A stretch of DNA of 64,000 nt. Source: Exiguobacterium sp. Leaf196. GTDB lineage: Bacteria > Bacillota > Bacilli > Exiguobacteriales > Exiguobacteriaceae. Shown here one piece after another: positions 47,513 to 56,142 of this stretch. The translations under genes and the position numbers were made by a program. The DNA is taken from assembly GCF_001423965.1 (NCBI RefSeq), contig NZ_LMPV01000010.1, forward strand, positions 62,001 to 126,000, written 5' to 3'. The notes beneath the pieces are model-generated. The model ran no database searches and was not told the origin of the DNA. It worked only from the letters and a program-made list of their open reading frames with translations. The first letter of the stretch is position 1; every line of letters begins with the position of its first letter.

Positions 47513-48361
47513 TTATTTTTCCTGTAACGCAAGATAGATCGCGGCCATGTCCGCGTCGCCGTAAGCGGGTTTCGCATCAGTGTAGCTAGCGTCCGTTGTT
47601 TGCGCAAGTGGTAGCTTAAGCTGTTGTCGTCTCGCTTCTGCCGTGATGAGTCCAAGATCCTTTGCCATCAGACGGAGCGGGAAAGCAGACGGGAAGTCGT
47701 TCTTCCGGTACATGTCACGTTTACCACTGAAGAGCGGAGTGTTCATCCCGGAAGCACTGATCATCTGGAGCAGCTTCTCTTTCTCGAGCCCGGCACCTTC
47801 CCCAAGCAGTAATGTTTCCGCGACTCCTTGACCGACGACAGCGAGCAATAAATTGATGGCGAGCTTCGCCGCACTGCCTGAGCCATGTGGTCCAAAATGA
47901 ATCGTTTCCTTACCAAGTAGGTCAAGATACGGCTGACAAGTCGCGACGACGTTCGCGTCACCGCCGGCAAGCAGGACGAGCTGACCGTTTTCTGCGACCG
48001 GAACGGAGCCCGAGACAGGCGATTCTAGATACGTTCCGTCATTCTTTTCGACGAGACGAGCCATCTCCTTCGTTTCTTCCGGTGAGATTGTACTTAAGTT
48101 AACGATTGTCTTACCTGTGAGGTTCTCTTGGATACTTTCGAGAACGGACGCGACGGCAGGTCCGTCCGCTAACATGACGAAGAGAATGTCGCTCTGACGT
48201 ACCACGTCCTGTACTTCTCTGACAGCTGTTGCTCCTAATTCTGTCAACGGAGCAGTCTTTTCATACGTCCGATTATAGACGAGCAAATCATGACCGCCAT
48301 CAATTAAACGTTTTGCCATCGGTACACCCATATGTCCTAAACCAATCCATCCGAGTTGCAT
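47513..48361 (-). CDS. NAD(P)-binding beta-hydroxyacid dehydrogenase family protein
   Basis: A 282-residue dehydrogenase of the 3-hydroxyisobutyrate/tartronate semialdehyde/6-phosphogluconate-like group. Dinucleotide fold LGWIGLGHMGVPMAKRL at the N-terminus; SPVSGSVPVAENGQL substrate loop; catalytic Lys in GSGSAAKLAINLLL. AAGGAGGAA precedes the ATG. The substrate cannot be assigned; succinic semialdehyde/glyoxylate reductase activity is also seen in this family. A sigma-B-like promoter lies upstream. Confidence 0.88.
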   Translation of the reverse strand: MQLGWIGLGHMGVPMAKRLIDGGHDLLVYNRTYEKTAPLTELGATAVREVQDVVRQSDILFVMLADGPAVASVLESIQENLTGKTIVNLSTISPEETKEMARLVEKNDGTYLESPVSGSVPVAENGQLVLLAGGDANVVATCQPYLDLLGKETIHFGPHGSGSAAKLAINLLLAVVGQGVAETLLLGEGAGLEKEKLLQMISASGMNTPLFSGKRDMYRKNDFPSAFPLRLMAKDLGLITAEARRQQLKLPLAQTTDASYTDAKPAYGDADMAAIYLALQEK

Positions 48362-48395
48362 GTCGATTCCTCCTTATCATGAAGCGCTTTTGACT

Positions 48396-48421
48396 ATACC
48401 CCGCGCGTCGCTGAATCTAAC
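48396..48421 (-). promoter_or_regulatory. Sigma-B-like promoter of the dehydrogenase gene
   Basis: Minus strand: GTTAGA (48416-48421), 14-base spacer, GGGTAT (48396-48401). The -10 matches the sigma-B consensus fully, the -35 four of six. TATAGT overlapping it could serve sigma-A instead. Confidence 0.45.
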
Positions 48422-48424
48422 GAC

Positions 48425-48454
48425 AAAAAAGACCGTCCACATGATGTGAACGGT
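48425..48454 (-). terminator. Terminator of the sensor kinase gene
   Basis: Minus-strand stem GACCGTTCACAT / ATGTGGACGGTC (48443-48454 with 48431-48442), then six T residues. Confidence 0.95.
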
Positions 48455-48461
48455 CGCGTGA

Positions 48462-51002
48462 TTAATCTTCATACGTGAGGATGGTCGAGATGACGGCGAT
48501 TGGGAAACGAATCGTAAAGGTCGATCCGACACCGACGACGGATTCGACGTCAATCGTTCCGTTGTGGTGCTTGACGATCTCCTTACAGATCGATAGACCA
48601 AGACCGGTTCCGCCAATTTTGCGTGTCTCGGAGTTATCGACACGGTAGAACTTATCGAACAATTTGGGAAGGGCGTCTTGCGGAATCCCGATGCCTTCAT
48701 CTTGGATACGGATTTGAGCGAAACCAAGTTCATTTGTAATCCGTATCAAGACGGTACCACCGCTCGGCGAGTATTTGACAGCGTTGCTGAGCAGGTTGTT
48801 CAGCAACTGTTTCATCTTTTCCACATCCCCGTCGATCATGATCGGTCCACGAGCCTCAAAATCAATCGTATGCGTCTCATGCGAGACATCATAGAACTCG
48901 ATCAAGTCCTGAGCGAGTTCGACGACATCAAACGTCGTCATCTCATAACGGTGTTCACTCGACTCCATGCGCTGGACGTCGAGGAAGTCGTTGACGAGTG
49001 TCGTCAGGCGACCAGTCTCGGAGTGGATCGTCTGGAGGTACTTCCGTTGCCGTTCCTCCTCGAACCGTTTGTTGAGCATCAGTTCCGTGAAGCCATAGAT
49101 CGAAGAGAGCGGTGTCCGTAACTCATGCGAGACGGTCGAGACGAACTCCTCCTTCATCCGCTCGGCTTCCGTTTCTTTCGTCACGTCGCGGAGAACGAGC
49201 ATCGTACCGACCCACAGGCCATCGACCTCGATTTTCTCAGCGTAGATCTGGATGTAAGTACTATGCTTGCGGATCGAGACGATCAAGCTGTCTTTTGGTA
49301 AATCGAGTTCGACGATCTGTTCAATGTAGCGTTCGAAAGCTGCCGGTTCGTCAATGATGTCAGCGAGTGCCTGCATCGCTTGCTCGAAGGCAGAGCGTTC
49401 TTCGTCTTCGAACGTTGTTGGAACTTCCGGAAACAACGTCATGAGGGGTTCGTTGACGAGCAACTCATCCGTCTCATGTTCGATGTAGACGACAGCTTCC
49501 CGAATCGAGTTCAACAGTTGCGTCGTCTTGTTCTTCTCGCGGATCATTTCCTCATAGATCCCCATCCGTAGGAGGGAGAGCGACAATTGATGCGAGAACG
49601 ACAAGATGTCGCTCATCTGCTCCGTCGTGAAGGCATCACGATAACGAACGAGATAGATGCAGGCGATCATATGCTCTTTTGACGGATCAAGGACCGGAAC
49701 CGCGACTTCATACATATAGTACGGGTACGGAAGCGGGCTTTCGTGCGCGACCTGTTTCGATGAGTGCACAGGACGCTTCAGAAGACGTGCCCGGTGCAGG
49801 AGTGACTGATCATCAGAGACGAGACGACCGACCATCTCTTCTGTCATCCCGTAATCGATTGTCGAGCGGACTTCCTGTTGATCGAGGAACAAGAGGGCAC
49901 CGATTTCAGAATGCGTGATGGAGACGAGTTTCTCGATGATTTCCGGATAAGCCGTCAACGTCTCACGAGAAGCAAGCGTCTCAGTCAGTTCGTTACGATA
50001 CTTGAGGTGTTGTTCACTCCGAAGTGTGATATCAAGTGCTTCCTCGAGTTCTTCCTGCTGCGCTTGCAATTCTTCTTGCTGCGCGACGAGTTCTTCCTGT
50101 TGCGCTTGGAGTTCTTCGTTCTTCGCGAGCATATGGACCTTATTATCCGCAATCGACGCTGCCATCTGATTGAACGATGCCGTTAGCATATGCAACTCGT
50201 CCTTACGTTTCGGTAACGGAATCGCTTGGATATCTTCTCCTGTCGCAAGTAGCGCACTATCGCGAGACAACGTATTGACCTGCTTCGTGACGCGACTGAT
50301 GAACGGACGCACGAGAGATAAGAGGACGAGAATCAAAACGACGAGATTCGACAGCCAGATGAACTGCGCGACACGCATCTCGCTTAAGAGATCGTTTTTC
50401 GCGTCCACTTCCTTCTTTTCGATCAATGTCAGATAATCTGAAAGCAACGTATCAATCCGTGTCATGTCGACGTCTGCTTCTGATAAGCTGACCGATCCAC
50501 GTAACGTCCCATTTTGGGTGAACAAGTCTTTCCCGTTGGAAAGAGCAGCGAGCGTATTTGGATCAACGAAGTCTTCGTTGATTTTACCGTTTTTCTTTCC
50601 TTCAACATATTCGTTGAGAAGTGGAAGCGATGTGCCGAAATAATCGTCATACAGTTGACGTGTTGCTGTGGCGTATTCCTTCCCTTGCTCGTACACCGCA
50701 TACTTTTCGAACCATGTCGTCAGGCGATTGATCTCCTGTTGATTGGTCTTGACGGCATCGAACGTTTGCTGTGAGCCAGTCAATAAGTAGGATTTGACGT
50801 TACTTTGTGTGACGGTCCACTCATTCGCGAGTGCATTGGCATTCGTTCGTCGTTCGCGTAAGTCATCGAACGTTGTATTCGCTTGATCGATCTTCTGTTC
50901 TGTATAGAAATAAACGATTGCAGACGTGATGCTAAGCGCGACGAACACCATATAGAAGGCGAACATCAATTGGCGTCCGATAGTATGATTGATCCATTTC
51001 AC
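48462..51002 (-). CDS. Orphan multi-domain sensor histidine kinase
   Basis: An 846-residue membrane kinase with no adjacent response regulator. TM1 ~12-32; extracytoplasmic helical sensor ~33-212 (CHASE3-like); TM2 ~213-233; HAMP ~234-288; a Gln/Glu coiled coil of repeated QQEEL units (~289-325); GAF-like domain ~340-490; PAS-like ~495-610; HisKA with His626 (STVSHELRTPLSS); HATPase ~725-840 (DEGIGIPQDALPKLFDKFYR, GTGLGLSICKEIV). GTG start at 51002 after CGGAGGATA. Signal unknown. Partner regulator must be elsewhere. Confidence 0.9.
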   Translation of the reverse strand: MKWINHTIGRQLMFAFYMVFVALSITSAIVYFYTEQKIDQANTTFDDLRERRTNANALANEWTVTQSNVKSYLLTGSQQTFDAVKTNQQEINRLTTWFEKYAVYEQGKEYATATRQLYDDYFGTSLPLLNEYVEGKKNGKINEDFVDPNTLAALSNGKDLFTQNGTLRGSVSLSEADVDMTRIDTLLSDYLTLIEKKEVDAKNDLLSEMRVAQFIWLSNLVVLILVLLSLVRPFISRVTKQVNTLSRDSALLATGEDIQAIPLPKRKDELHMLTASFNQMAASIADNKVHMLAKNEELQAQQEELVAQQEELQAQQEELEEALDITLRSEQHLKYRNELTETLASRETLTAYPEIIEKLVSITHSEIGALLFLDQQEVRSTIDYGMTEEMVGRLVSDDQSLLHRARLLKRPVHSSKQVAHESPLPYPYYMYEVAVPVLDPSKEHMIACIYLVRYRDAFTTEQMSDILSFSHQLSLSLLRMGIYEEMIREKNKTTQLLNSIREAVVYIEHETDELLVNEPLMTLFPEVPTTFEDEERSAFEQAMQALADIIDEPAAFERYIEQIVELDLPKDSLIVSIRKHSTYIQIYAEKIEVDGLWVGTMLVLRDVTKETEAERMKEEFVSTVSHELRTPLSSIYGFTELMLNKRFEEERQRKYLQTIHSETGRLTTLVNDFLDVQRMESSEHRYEMTTFDVVELAQDLIEFYDVSHETHTIDFEARGPIMIDGDVEKMKQLLNNLLSNAVKYSPSGGTVLIRITNELGFAQIRIQDEGIGIPQDALPKLFDKFYRVDNSETRKIGGTGLGLSICKEIVKHHNGTIDVESVVGVGSTFTIRFPIAVISTILTYED

Positions 51003-51253
51003 TAGAGTATCCTCCGTATTCTATTTTTACATGTATAAAAAATATAACTTAAATGCCGAATATATTCATCTTACGCAGATTTCAAGGGTCTCGGCAAATT
51101 TGAATCTGCAAAGTTGACTAAAACTAATATATCATATACAGGTAAAAACGGAATAAGCGATACATTTTTTGAGAATAAGGATTAACAGATGCTGTTTTAA
51201 GGAAAACAATAGAGGATATGGGACTTCATACTTTTAAATAGGGAAGTGGTTAG
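51003..51253. other. Divergent promoter region
   Basis: AT-rich 251 bases between the kinase (minus) and the permease (plus). Plus-strand TTGACT near 51114 with TATACA ~15 bases later, and minus-strand TTGAAA with TATTCG at 17 bases near 51060-51090, are candidates; none is near consensus in both hexamers. Confidence 0.35.
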
Positions 51254-52411
51254 ATGCAAAAAATGTTCGAAAACAAATGGTATCGATTCGCCTGGTGGGT
51301 CATGACATTACTGATTATCGTTTGGATTGGCGATCATGTTACGTTCCTGTTCCGACCGGTCGCAATTCTGCTTCAGATGGTCGTACCGCCACTCGCGATT
51401 GCTGGCATTCTTTATTATGTTTTGCTACCGATCGTCGAGTTGCTCGAGAAAAAGATGAAGCGGCGACCTGCTGTCTTAATCGTGCTCGTCGGTTTAATCG
51501 GTATTTTAACGACACTCGGCTTCATCTTTGGTCCGATGTTGTCGGAGCAGATCACACAGTTCGTCAATTCGATACCGACGCTTGCAACACAGTTCCAGCG
51601 TCAATTGGTCGATGTCCGGGATCAACTCGAAAACAGTGCAGCCTTTTCACGTTTCCTATCAGGACCAGATAACTTGTTCAATAAGTTCTCGGGAAACATC
51701 TCGGAATACGCGTCGACGTTCCTGAAAAACATTGGTACAGGTGTCGGTGGGTTCGTCAGCGTCCTGACGACAGCGGTCGTGACGATCATCATCATTCCGA
51801 TCATGTTGATCTATATGCTGCTTGACGGCGATAAGCTTAAAGGCAATCTCGTTAAGCTGATGCCGTATGAGTACCATAAGGAAACGCAAAAAATCCTCGG
51901 TGATGTCCACGTGACGATCATGAGCTACATCCGCGGACAAGTCATCGTCAGTATCGGTGTCGGGGTCATCGCCTATATCGGATATCTCATCATCGGGATC
52001 GATTATGCGTTGTTACTCGCCTTGTTTGCGACACTGACGAACATCATTCCATTTCTCGGTCCGGTTCTCGGTGTCATTCCAGCATTGATCGTCGGGTTCA
52101 TCCAGGATCCAATCCTTGCGATTTATGCGATCATCGTCATGACGGTCGCGCAACAGATCGATTCGCACATCATGTCACCACTCGTACAAGGGAAGACACT
52201 CGATGTCCATCCGTTGACGATCATCATCGTCTTGCTCGTTGCGGGGAACATCGCCGGTTTCTTCGGAGTCTTGCTAGGTGTACCGTTCTATGCTGTCATG
52301 AAGGTTGTCATCTTAAACATCCGTCGTCTCTATCACCTCCGATCGCAGAAGAAGATGGTCATCACGGAGGAAGAAAAGACGTTCGATACGATCATCACGG
52401 AGCGCGATTGA
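51254..52411 (+). CDS. AI-2E family transporter
   Basis: A 385-residue membrane protein of the AI-2E (PF01594) family: seven to eight helices, with a large loop at ~95-165 (VNSIPTLATQFQRQLVDVRDQL). Conserved end region: TLTNIIPFLGPVLGVIPALIVGF and SPLVQGKTLDVHPLTIIIVLLVAG. Members include the autoinducer-2 exporter TqsA and Na+/H+ antiporters; the substrate here is unknown. B. subtilis relatives are YueF, YtvI and YubA. GGGAAGTGG precedes the ATG. Confidence 0.9.
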   Translation: MQKMFENKWYRFAWWVMTLLIIVWIGDHVTFLFRPVAILLQMVVPPLAIAGILYYVLLPIVELLEKKMKRRPAVLIVLVGLIGILTTLGFIFGPMLSEQITQFVNSIPTLATQFQRQLVDVRDQLENSAAFSRFLSGPDNLFNKFSGNISEYASTFLKNIGTGVGGFVSVLTTAVVTIIIIPIMLIYMLLDGDKLKGNLVKLMPYEYHKETQKILGDVHVTIMSYIRGQVIVSIGVGVIAYIGYLIIGIDYALLLALFATLTNIIPFLGPVLGVIPALIVGFIQDPILAIYAIIVMTVAQQIDSHIMSPLVQGKTLDVHPLTIIIVLLVAGNIAGFFGVLLGVPFYAVMKVVILNIRRLYHLRSQKKMVITEEEKTFDTIITERD

Positions 52412-52477
52412 GTTTTGAAATTCATGTAAAAGTGCGTCATACTGAAGAGGTAGCTAAGAGAAGGGGGCAAGAATCAG

Positions 52478-52801
52478 ATGGATTCACGTCATACCAAAGA
52501 ACAAGCCGATCTACTAGCGTTGCAAAAATTTCAACACAACTTCGAGAACAGTCTCAAGTCGAGTATCATTTATCTCTTGCGTGATGGAGCGTTGACGATC
52601 GGGGAACTCGAGCAACGGATTGATCAGTCACACGGGCAAATCCTCGAGCAACTGCAGGAGCTGATTGAAGATGGTCTCGTCATCCAGCAGATGTCTGAGA
52701 AAGTACACGGACTGGCCTATTATTTGACGGCACCGGCAGAAGACCTCGTTCGACAATTCACGGAATCAATCCGGTGGAGTAAACAGCACATCCGATATTA
52801 A
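52478..52801 (+). CDS. Small winged-helix regulator (HxlR/PadR-like)
   Basis: A 107-residue protein: SSIIYLLRDGALTIGELEQRIDQ..ILEQLQELIEDGLVIQQ forms a winged helix, and YYLTAPAEDLVRQFTESI fits the recognition wing plus C-terminal helix seen in HxlR proteins. It lacks the N-terminal Cys typical of redox-sensing HxlR members. AAGGGGGC precedes the ATG. It follows the AI-2E gene by 66 bases on the same strand; target unknown. Confidence 0.72.
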   Translation: MDSRHTKEQADLLALQKFQHNFENSLKSSIIYLLRDGALTIGELEQRIDQSHGQILEQLQELIEDGLVIQQMSEKVHGLAYYLTAPAEDLVRQFTESIRWSKQHIRY

Positions 52802-52814
52802 ACAGCAGGATTCT

Positions 52815-52848
52815 AGACCTCCGAGCAGCTGCTCGGAGGTCTTTTTTA
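52815..52848 (+). terminator. Terminator after winged-helix gene
   Basis: AGACCTCCGAGCA / TGCTCGGAGGTCT with a two-base loop (52815-52842), then T6. Confidence 0.96.
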
Positions 52849-52979
52849 CGTTTTTTGAAGCGATCCTCCTATAAAAATGGCATGCGCAGGAAAGAATCAG
52901 ATTAAAACAAGGCGATGCATTTTTTCTTCAATAATTCTGAAGGAGTGAACGAACTTGAAGTGTAGCAGATAAAAGTAAA

Positions 52980-53012
52980 GCAGGAACCAGATCATCCGTT
53001 GGTTCCTGCTCT
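52980..53012 (-). terminator. Terminator of the sortase gene
   Basis: AGCAGGAACCA / TGGTTCCTGCT; on the minus strand followed by TTACTTTTATC. Confidence 0.85.
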
Positions 53013-53016
53013 GCTA

Positions 53017-53949
53017 TCATTTTTGGACGGCGCTGAACGCGTCCTCTGATTCGATTCCGGCTTTACTGACGGCTGTGACGATGAAACGACCTGTTGCATC
53101 TTCAGGGAGCGGGAATGCTTTACGCTCGATCGATTCCGTTGTACCGAGTTTTTTGCGTTTTCCGTCCTTCTCTTGATAGATGTTGTATTTGACAACATCC
53201 TCATCTGTTGACGCATACCAGTTGATGAATCCACCACTGACACGGATGTTCGTCGCTGGTTTTGGTGGTGTCTTGATGGGGTCAGATGCTTTCTCGTCAA
53301 GCTCTGTGAAGACGACGAGGCGGTTATCATACGTTCCTTGATTCTGATCGTACGTTCCGATACAGGTGATTAAGTTCAAATTCCGGGTGTCGGCTGGACC
53401 GAAGATTTTCTTCAGTGGTGCTTTTAAGTGATCGTACTGGACGAGCTCTTTGACACGAAAGACGAGCTTACGTCCGGAAGCGTCCGTCACTTCGACCGGA
53501 TCGCCCTTTTTCAGTTCATGCAGTTTATAGAAGATGGCTGGACCAGTCTTCGTATCGGTATGACCGTCAATGACAGCGTTCCCGACATCACCTGGACGCG
53601 GACCGAACTTATACCAACCGGCTTGTTGTTCATTTTTAGGTGTCGCCATGGCACCGTCTTGATCGAGGCCGACTTGTTCGACCTTCGTCTTGATGTCGTG
53701 TTTCGGTATGAAGAGTTGTTTTGGGAGCTCGACCTCCGTGGTCGAGAGATCCTTGAACTCCTTCTTAAAGATTTCTGATGGCTTGAGCGGATCTTCCTTC
53801 GTCTCGGAAGAGGCCGCGGATTCTGTTTTAACATCACCTTGCGTGATGTTCGATGTGTCCGGTTTTGGTTGACCGAATAAGAGGAACAGCAATGTTCCGA
53901 CCGATGCGACCATCAAAAGAATGCTCGCCGGTAATAACCAACGTTTCAT
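53017..53949 (-). CDS. Class F sortase with C-terminal fibronectin-like domain
   Basis: A 310-residue cysteine transpeptidase that would attach surface proteins to the cell wall. N-terminal membrane anchor ~4-25; Ser/Glu/Lys-rich linker; sortase domain ~76-218 with His130 (IDGHTDTKTGPAIFYKL), Cys196 (LITCIGTYD) and Arg210 (DNRLVVF), the class F arrangement. Residues ~228-308 look like a fibronectin type III module (NIRVSGGFINWYAS..VVKYNIYQE), unusual for a sortase. AAAGGAGC precedes the ATG. It lies just downstream of an MPNTG-bearing surface protein, its likely substrate. Confidence 0.9.
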   Translation of the reverse strand: MKRWLLPASILLMVASVGTLLFLLFGQPKPDTSNITQGDVKTESAASSETKEDPLKPSEIFKKEFKDLSTTEVELPKQLFIPKHDIKTKVEQVGLDQDGAMATPKNEQQAGWYKFGPRPGDVGNAVIDGHTDTKTGPAIFYKLHELKKGDPVEVTDASGRKLVFRVKELVQYDHLKAPLKKIFGPADTRNLNLITCIGTYDQNQGTYDNRLVVFTELDEKASDPIKTPPKPATNIRVSGGFINWYASTDEDVVKYNIYQEKDGKRKKLGTTESIERKAFPLPEDATGRFIVTAVSKAGIESEDAFSAVQK

Positions 53950-53989
53950 ATGCGCGTAGCTCCTTTCCGAGAGAAGGGGTTCCCTCTAT

Positions 53990-54026
53990 GTAAAAAAAAA
54001 CAGGATAGCGGATCGCTATCCTGTTA
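53990..54026 (-). terminator. Terminator between surface protein and sortase genes
   Basis: AACAGGATAGCG / CGCTATCCTGTT (53999-54025); on the minus strand it is followed by nine T residues (A9 at 53992-54000). Sortase expression would need readthrough or its own start in the ~40 bases that remain. Confidence 0.95.
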
Positions 54027-54044
54027 TTGAGTATACCCAATTTC

Positions 54045-55415
54045 TTAGGCGTTTTGACGTTTACGTGCGAGGACAAGACCAACTGCTCCGAGTGCAAGAC
54101 CGAATACTGCGATCGCACCAGTTGTTGCAGCTGTGTTGTTGTTATCGCTCATACCACCGTTACCTGTGTTCGGCATTGATCCTGGAGTACCATCCATGAA
54201 TTTCTCTGGTGATTGTTTGACGATGGCATCACCGAGGTTAGCTCCTACGCCGTACATGTAAGCGTAAGACTCACGGAATGTGTCGACAGAACCTTTGTAG
54301 TCGCCTTCAACATACTGCATGAATGTATCTTGGACGTACGTCTCGTGACCTGATACGGCTTCTTGTGCTGCTTTTGTTGGAAGGTTTTCTTCTGTAGCTG
54401 CACCAAGGAATGCGCCGAAGTCGTTCGAGAACATTTTGAGCATATCTTGCGCGTCACCCATCAATTTCTTGTCGTCGTTGACGGCTGCTGTGACAAGGTT
54501 CGCTTGGGCTTCGATGTGATTTTTCGTCCAAACTTGTTCGAATTGATCGGCACCGGCTTGACCGTAGATTGATTTGATGGCTGCTTTGAAGTCAGCTGTG
54601 TGCATATCTTCAGCCCAGTTTGCTGCATCGTAGTCTTTCGCTTGGTCAACGCCAGCAGTCATGCTGAGGTTTGCAAGAGCGACGTGTTCAGCTGCGAGGC
54701 TGTTGAGTGTTGAACGAAGATCAGCTGCTTTTGAGTCAGCTTTCGTGTTGTCGAATTTCTCAGGCATCTGTGTTGTGATTGCGACAGAGAGTGCTTTAGA
54801 GATATCATACATGCGGCTGTATCCTTCGCGGAACGTGTTGTACGATCCTTCGTAGTCACCAGCTGCGTATTGTTGGAAAGTCTTGTAGACGTCTGCTTCG
54901 TGAGCACGGAGAACTTCTTCAGCTGCTGCTTTCGGGAGTTTGCCTTCCGTTGCTGTATCGAGGAAGCTTGAGAGGTCTTGTACGAACTCTTCTGTTTCTT
55001 TCTTCGAAGCGTTGATACCGTCTTGGTCGTCCGCTTTTACGGCTTTAACGAGGTCTGTCGTATATTTGTTGTGAGCAACGAAGATTTTCTCGAATTGTTT
55101 CGCGCCTTCGTCACCGTAGACAGAAGCGATTGCTGGTGTCATGTCGAGTGCGTTTTGTTTAAGTGCTGCTTCGTAGTACTGTGCGTCTTTTGAACCGTCA
55201 TATTGTTTCTTCATGTCCATGACGGCAAGAACGAAGTGCTCAGAGAGTAATTGATCGAGTGTGGCACGAAGGTCAGCGGCTTTCGTTTTGACCGTGACGT
55301 TTTTCGGTGCATCTTGTTTCATGTCTTCTCCGCCACCGGAAGCGAATGCTGCCGTTCCTGGTAGTACGAGTGCTGCTGCCATTGCTGATGCTGCGAATTT
55401 TTTCGTGTGTTTCAT
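54045..55415 (-). CDS. Surface protein with duplicated His-bearing helical domain and MPNTG anchor
   Basis: A 456-residue exported protein. Signal peptide cleaved near AAFA (residue 25). Two ~180-residue all-helical copies (46-221 and 229-406) share LR(A/S)TL..L..EH, GAD/KQFE, and GDY.GS..TFRE.Y..MY. Each has three His at fixed spacing: 60/115/172 and 244/300/357. C-terminus: MPNTG (414-418), a 14-residue spacer, hydrophobic helix, and RKRQNA tail, an LPXTG-like sorting signal. GAGAGGAA precedes the ATG. Function unknown; conserved His suggest metal or cofactor binding (inference). Confidence 0.85.
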   Translation of the reverse strand: MKHTKKFAASAMAAALVLPGTAAFASGGGEDMKQDAPKNVTVKTKAADLRATLDQLLSEHFVLAVMDMKKQYDGSKDAQYYEAALKQNALDMTPAIASVYGDEGAKQFEKIFVAHNKYTTDLVKAVKADDQDGINASKKETEEFVQDLSSFLDTATEGKLPKAAAEEVLRAHEADVYKTFQQYAAGDYEGSYNTFREGYSRMYDISKALSVAITTQMPEKFDNTKADSKAADLRSTLNSLAAEHVALANLSMTAGVDQAKDYDAANWAEDMHTADFKAAIKSIYGQAGADQFEQVWTKNHIEAQANLVTAAVNDDKKLMGDAQDMLKMFSNDFGAFLGAATEENLPTKAAQEAVSGHETYVQDTFMQYVEGDYKGSVDTFRESYAYMYGVGANLGDAIVKQSPEKFMDGTPGSMPNTGNGGMSDNNNTAATTGAIAVFGLALGAVGLVLARKRQNA

Positions 55416-55820
55416 CTGAAATCATTCCTCTCATTTTTTGGTTTATTTGGTAGGTGTTTCTTGCCTGTTCTGAATAGCTTACGCATCACTGGTCGATTTG
55501 GATTGCATGAAGTTTTATTTTTTTCAAAAGACTGTCGAAGTGATGTTTCATGCCATCCGGTGGACCGTTGCTGCGTCGTTCTGGAGAGCTTACGCTGAGC
55601 CGTTCATTTTGGATTTAAAAAAATCGCAAAAATCCGCAGATCGTGGGAAACTGTTTTTCTGCTTCCTTATATACACAAACTAAAATTTTTTAGAGAAATT
55701 GCCTGTCTGGTCGTGTTACACTAGTTGCGGAACACGTTTTGTAGCGAATTTGGAACTATTTAATACCAGGTACTAATATGCTATACTGTTCTCAGACTGA
55801 ATCAATGAAAGGTGATCAAG
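55416..55820. other. Intergenic region with 38-base direct repeats
   Basis: No gene seen. Two 38-base direct repeats at 55467-55504 and 55578-55615 (28 of 38 identical, sharing GTTCTG, GCTTACGC and TTTGGATT) lie 111 bases apart upstream of the surface protein gene. CGTGTT/AACACG form an inverted repeat near 55714-55737. TGCTATACT (55779-55787) is an extended -10 for the plus-strand gene that follows. Confidence 0.6.
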
Positions 55821-56114
55821 ATGGTACAAAACCAAACAGGCACGGATCAGCCAACGCGTGAACGCCTGAAGAAGCAACAGCCTTCGAACCAGGAAACCGG
55901 CAATCCAGAGCACAAATCAGAGCGACGTCTTCGTGCGTACTCGACACGCCGAGTTCCGATCATCGTACGTGTACTGATCGTTCTCGTTCTCATCGTCGTA
56001 GCACTGATCGTCGGCGCAATGGTGGGTTATGCGACGTTTGGTGGTGGCGAGGCAATGGATGTGTTAAAGCTCGACACATGGACCCGCATCACCGATTTTT
56101 GGATGAAATCTTAA
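55821..56114 (+). CDS. EpuA-like small membrane protein ('RNA polymerase subunit beta' family)
   Basis: A 97-residue protein: basic, disordered N-terminus, one membrane helix (IVRVLIVLVLIVVALIVGAMVGYATFG), and a short conserved tail with MDVLKLDTWTRITDF. It matches the EpuA family, often mislabelled as DNA-directed RNA polymerase subunit beta; the true role is unclear. ATG at 55821 is used; GTG at 55812 lies inside the AAAGGTGA site. Adjacent to fabZ. Confidence 0.82.
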   Translation: MVQNQTGTDQPTRERLKKQQPSNQETGNPEHKSERRLRAYSTRRVPIIVRVLIVLVLIVVALIVGAMVGYATFGGGEAMDVLKLDTWTRITDFWMKS

Positions 56115-56142
56115 TTTTAATCAGTGATGGGAGCTGTCGAAT

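Noticed and set aside
51070-51082. TCTGCGTAAG shared by the kinase and phoA upstream regions (minus strand) as a common regulatory motif
   Set aside because: Only two exact copies, positions relative to the promoters differ, and a ten-base match could be chance.
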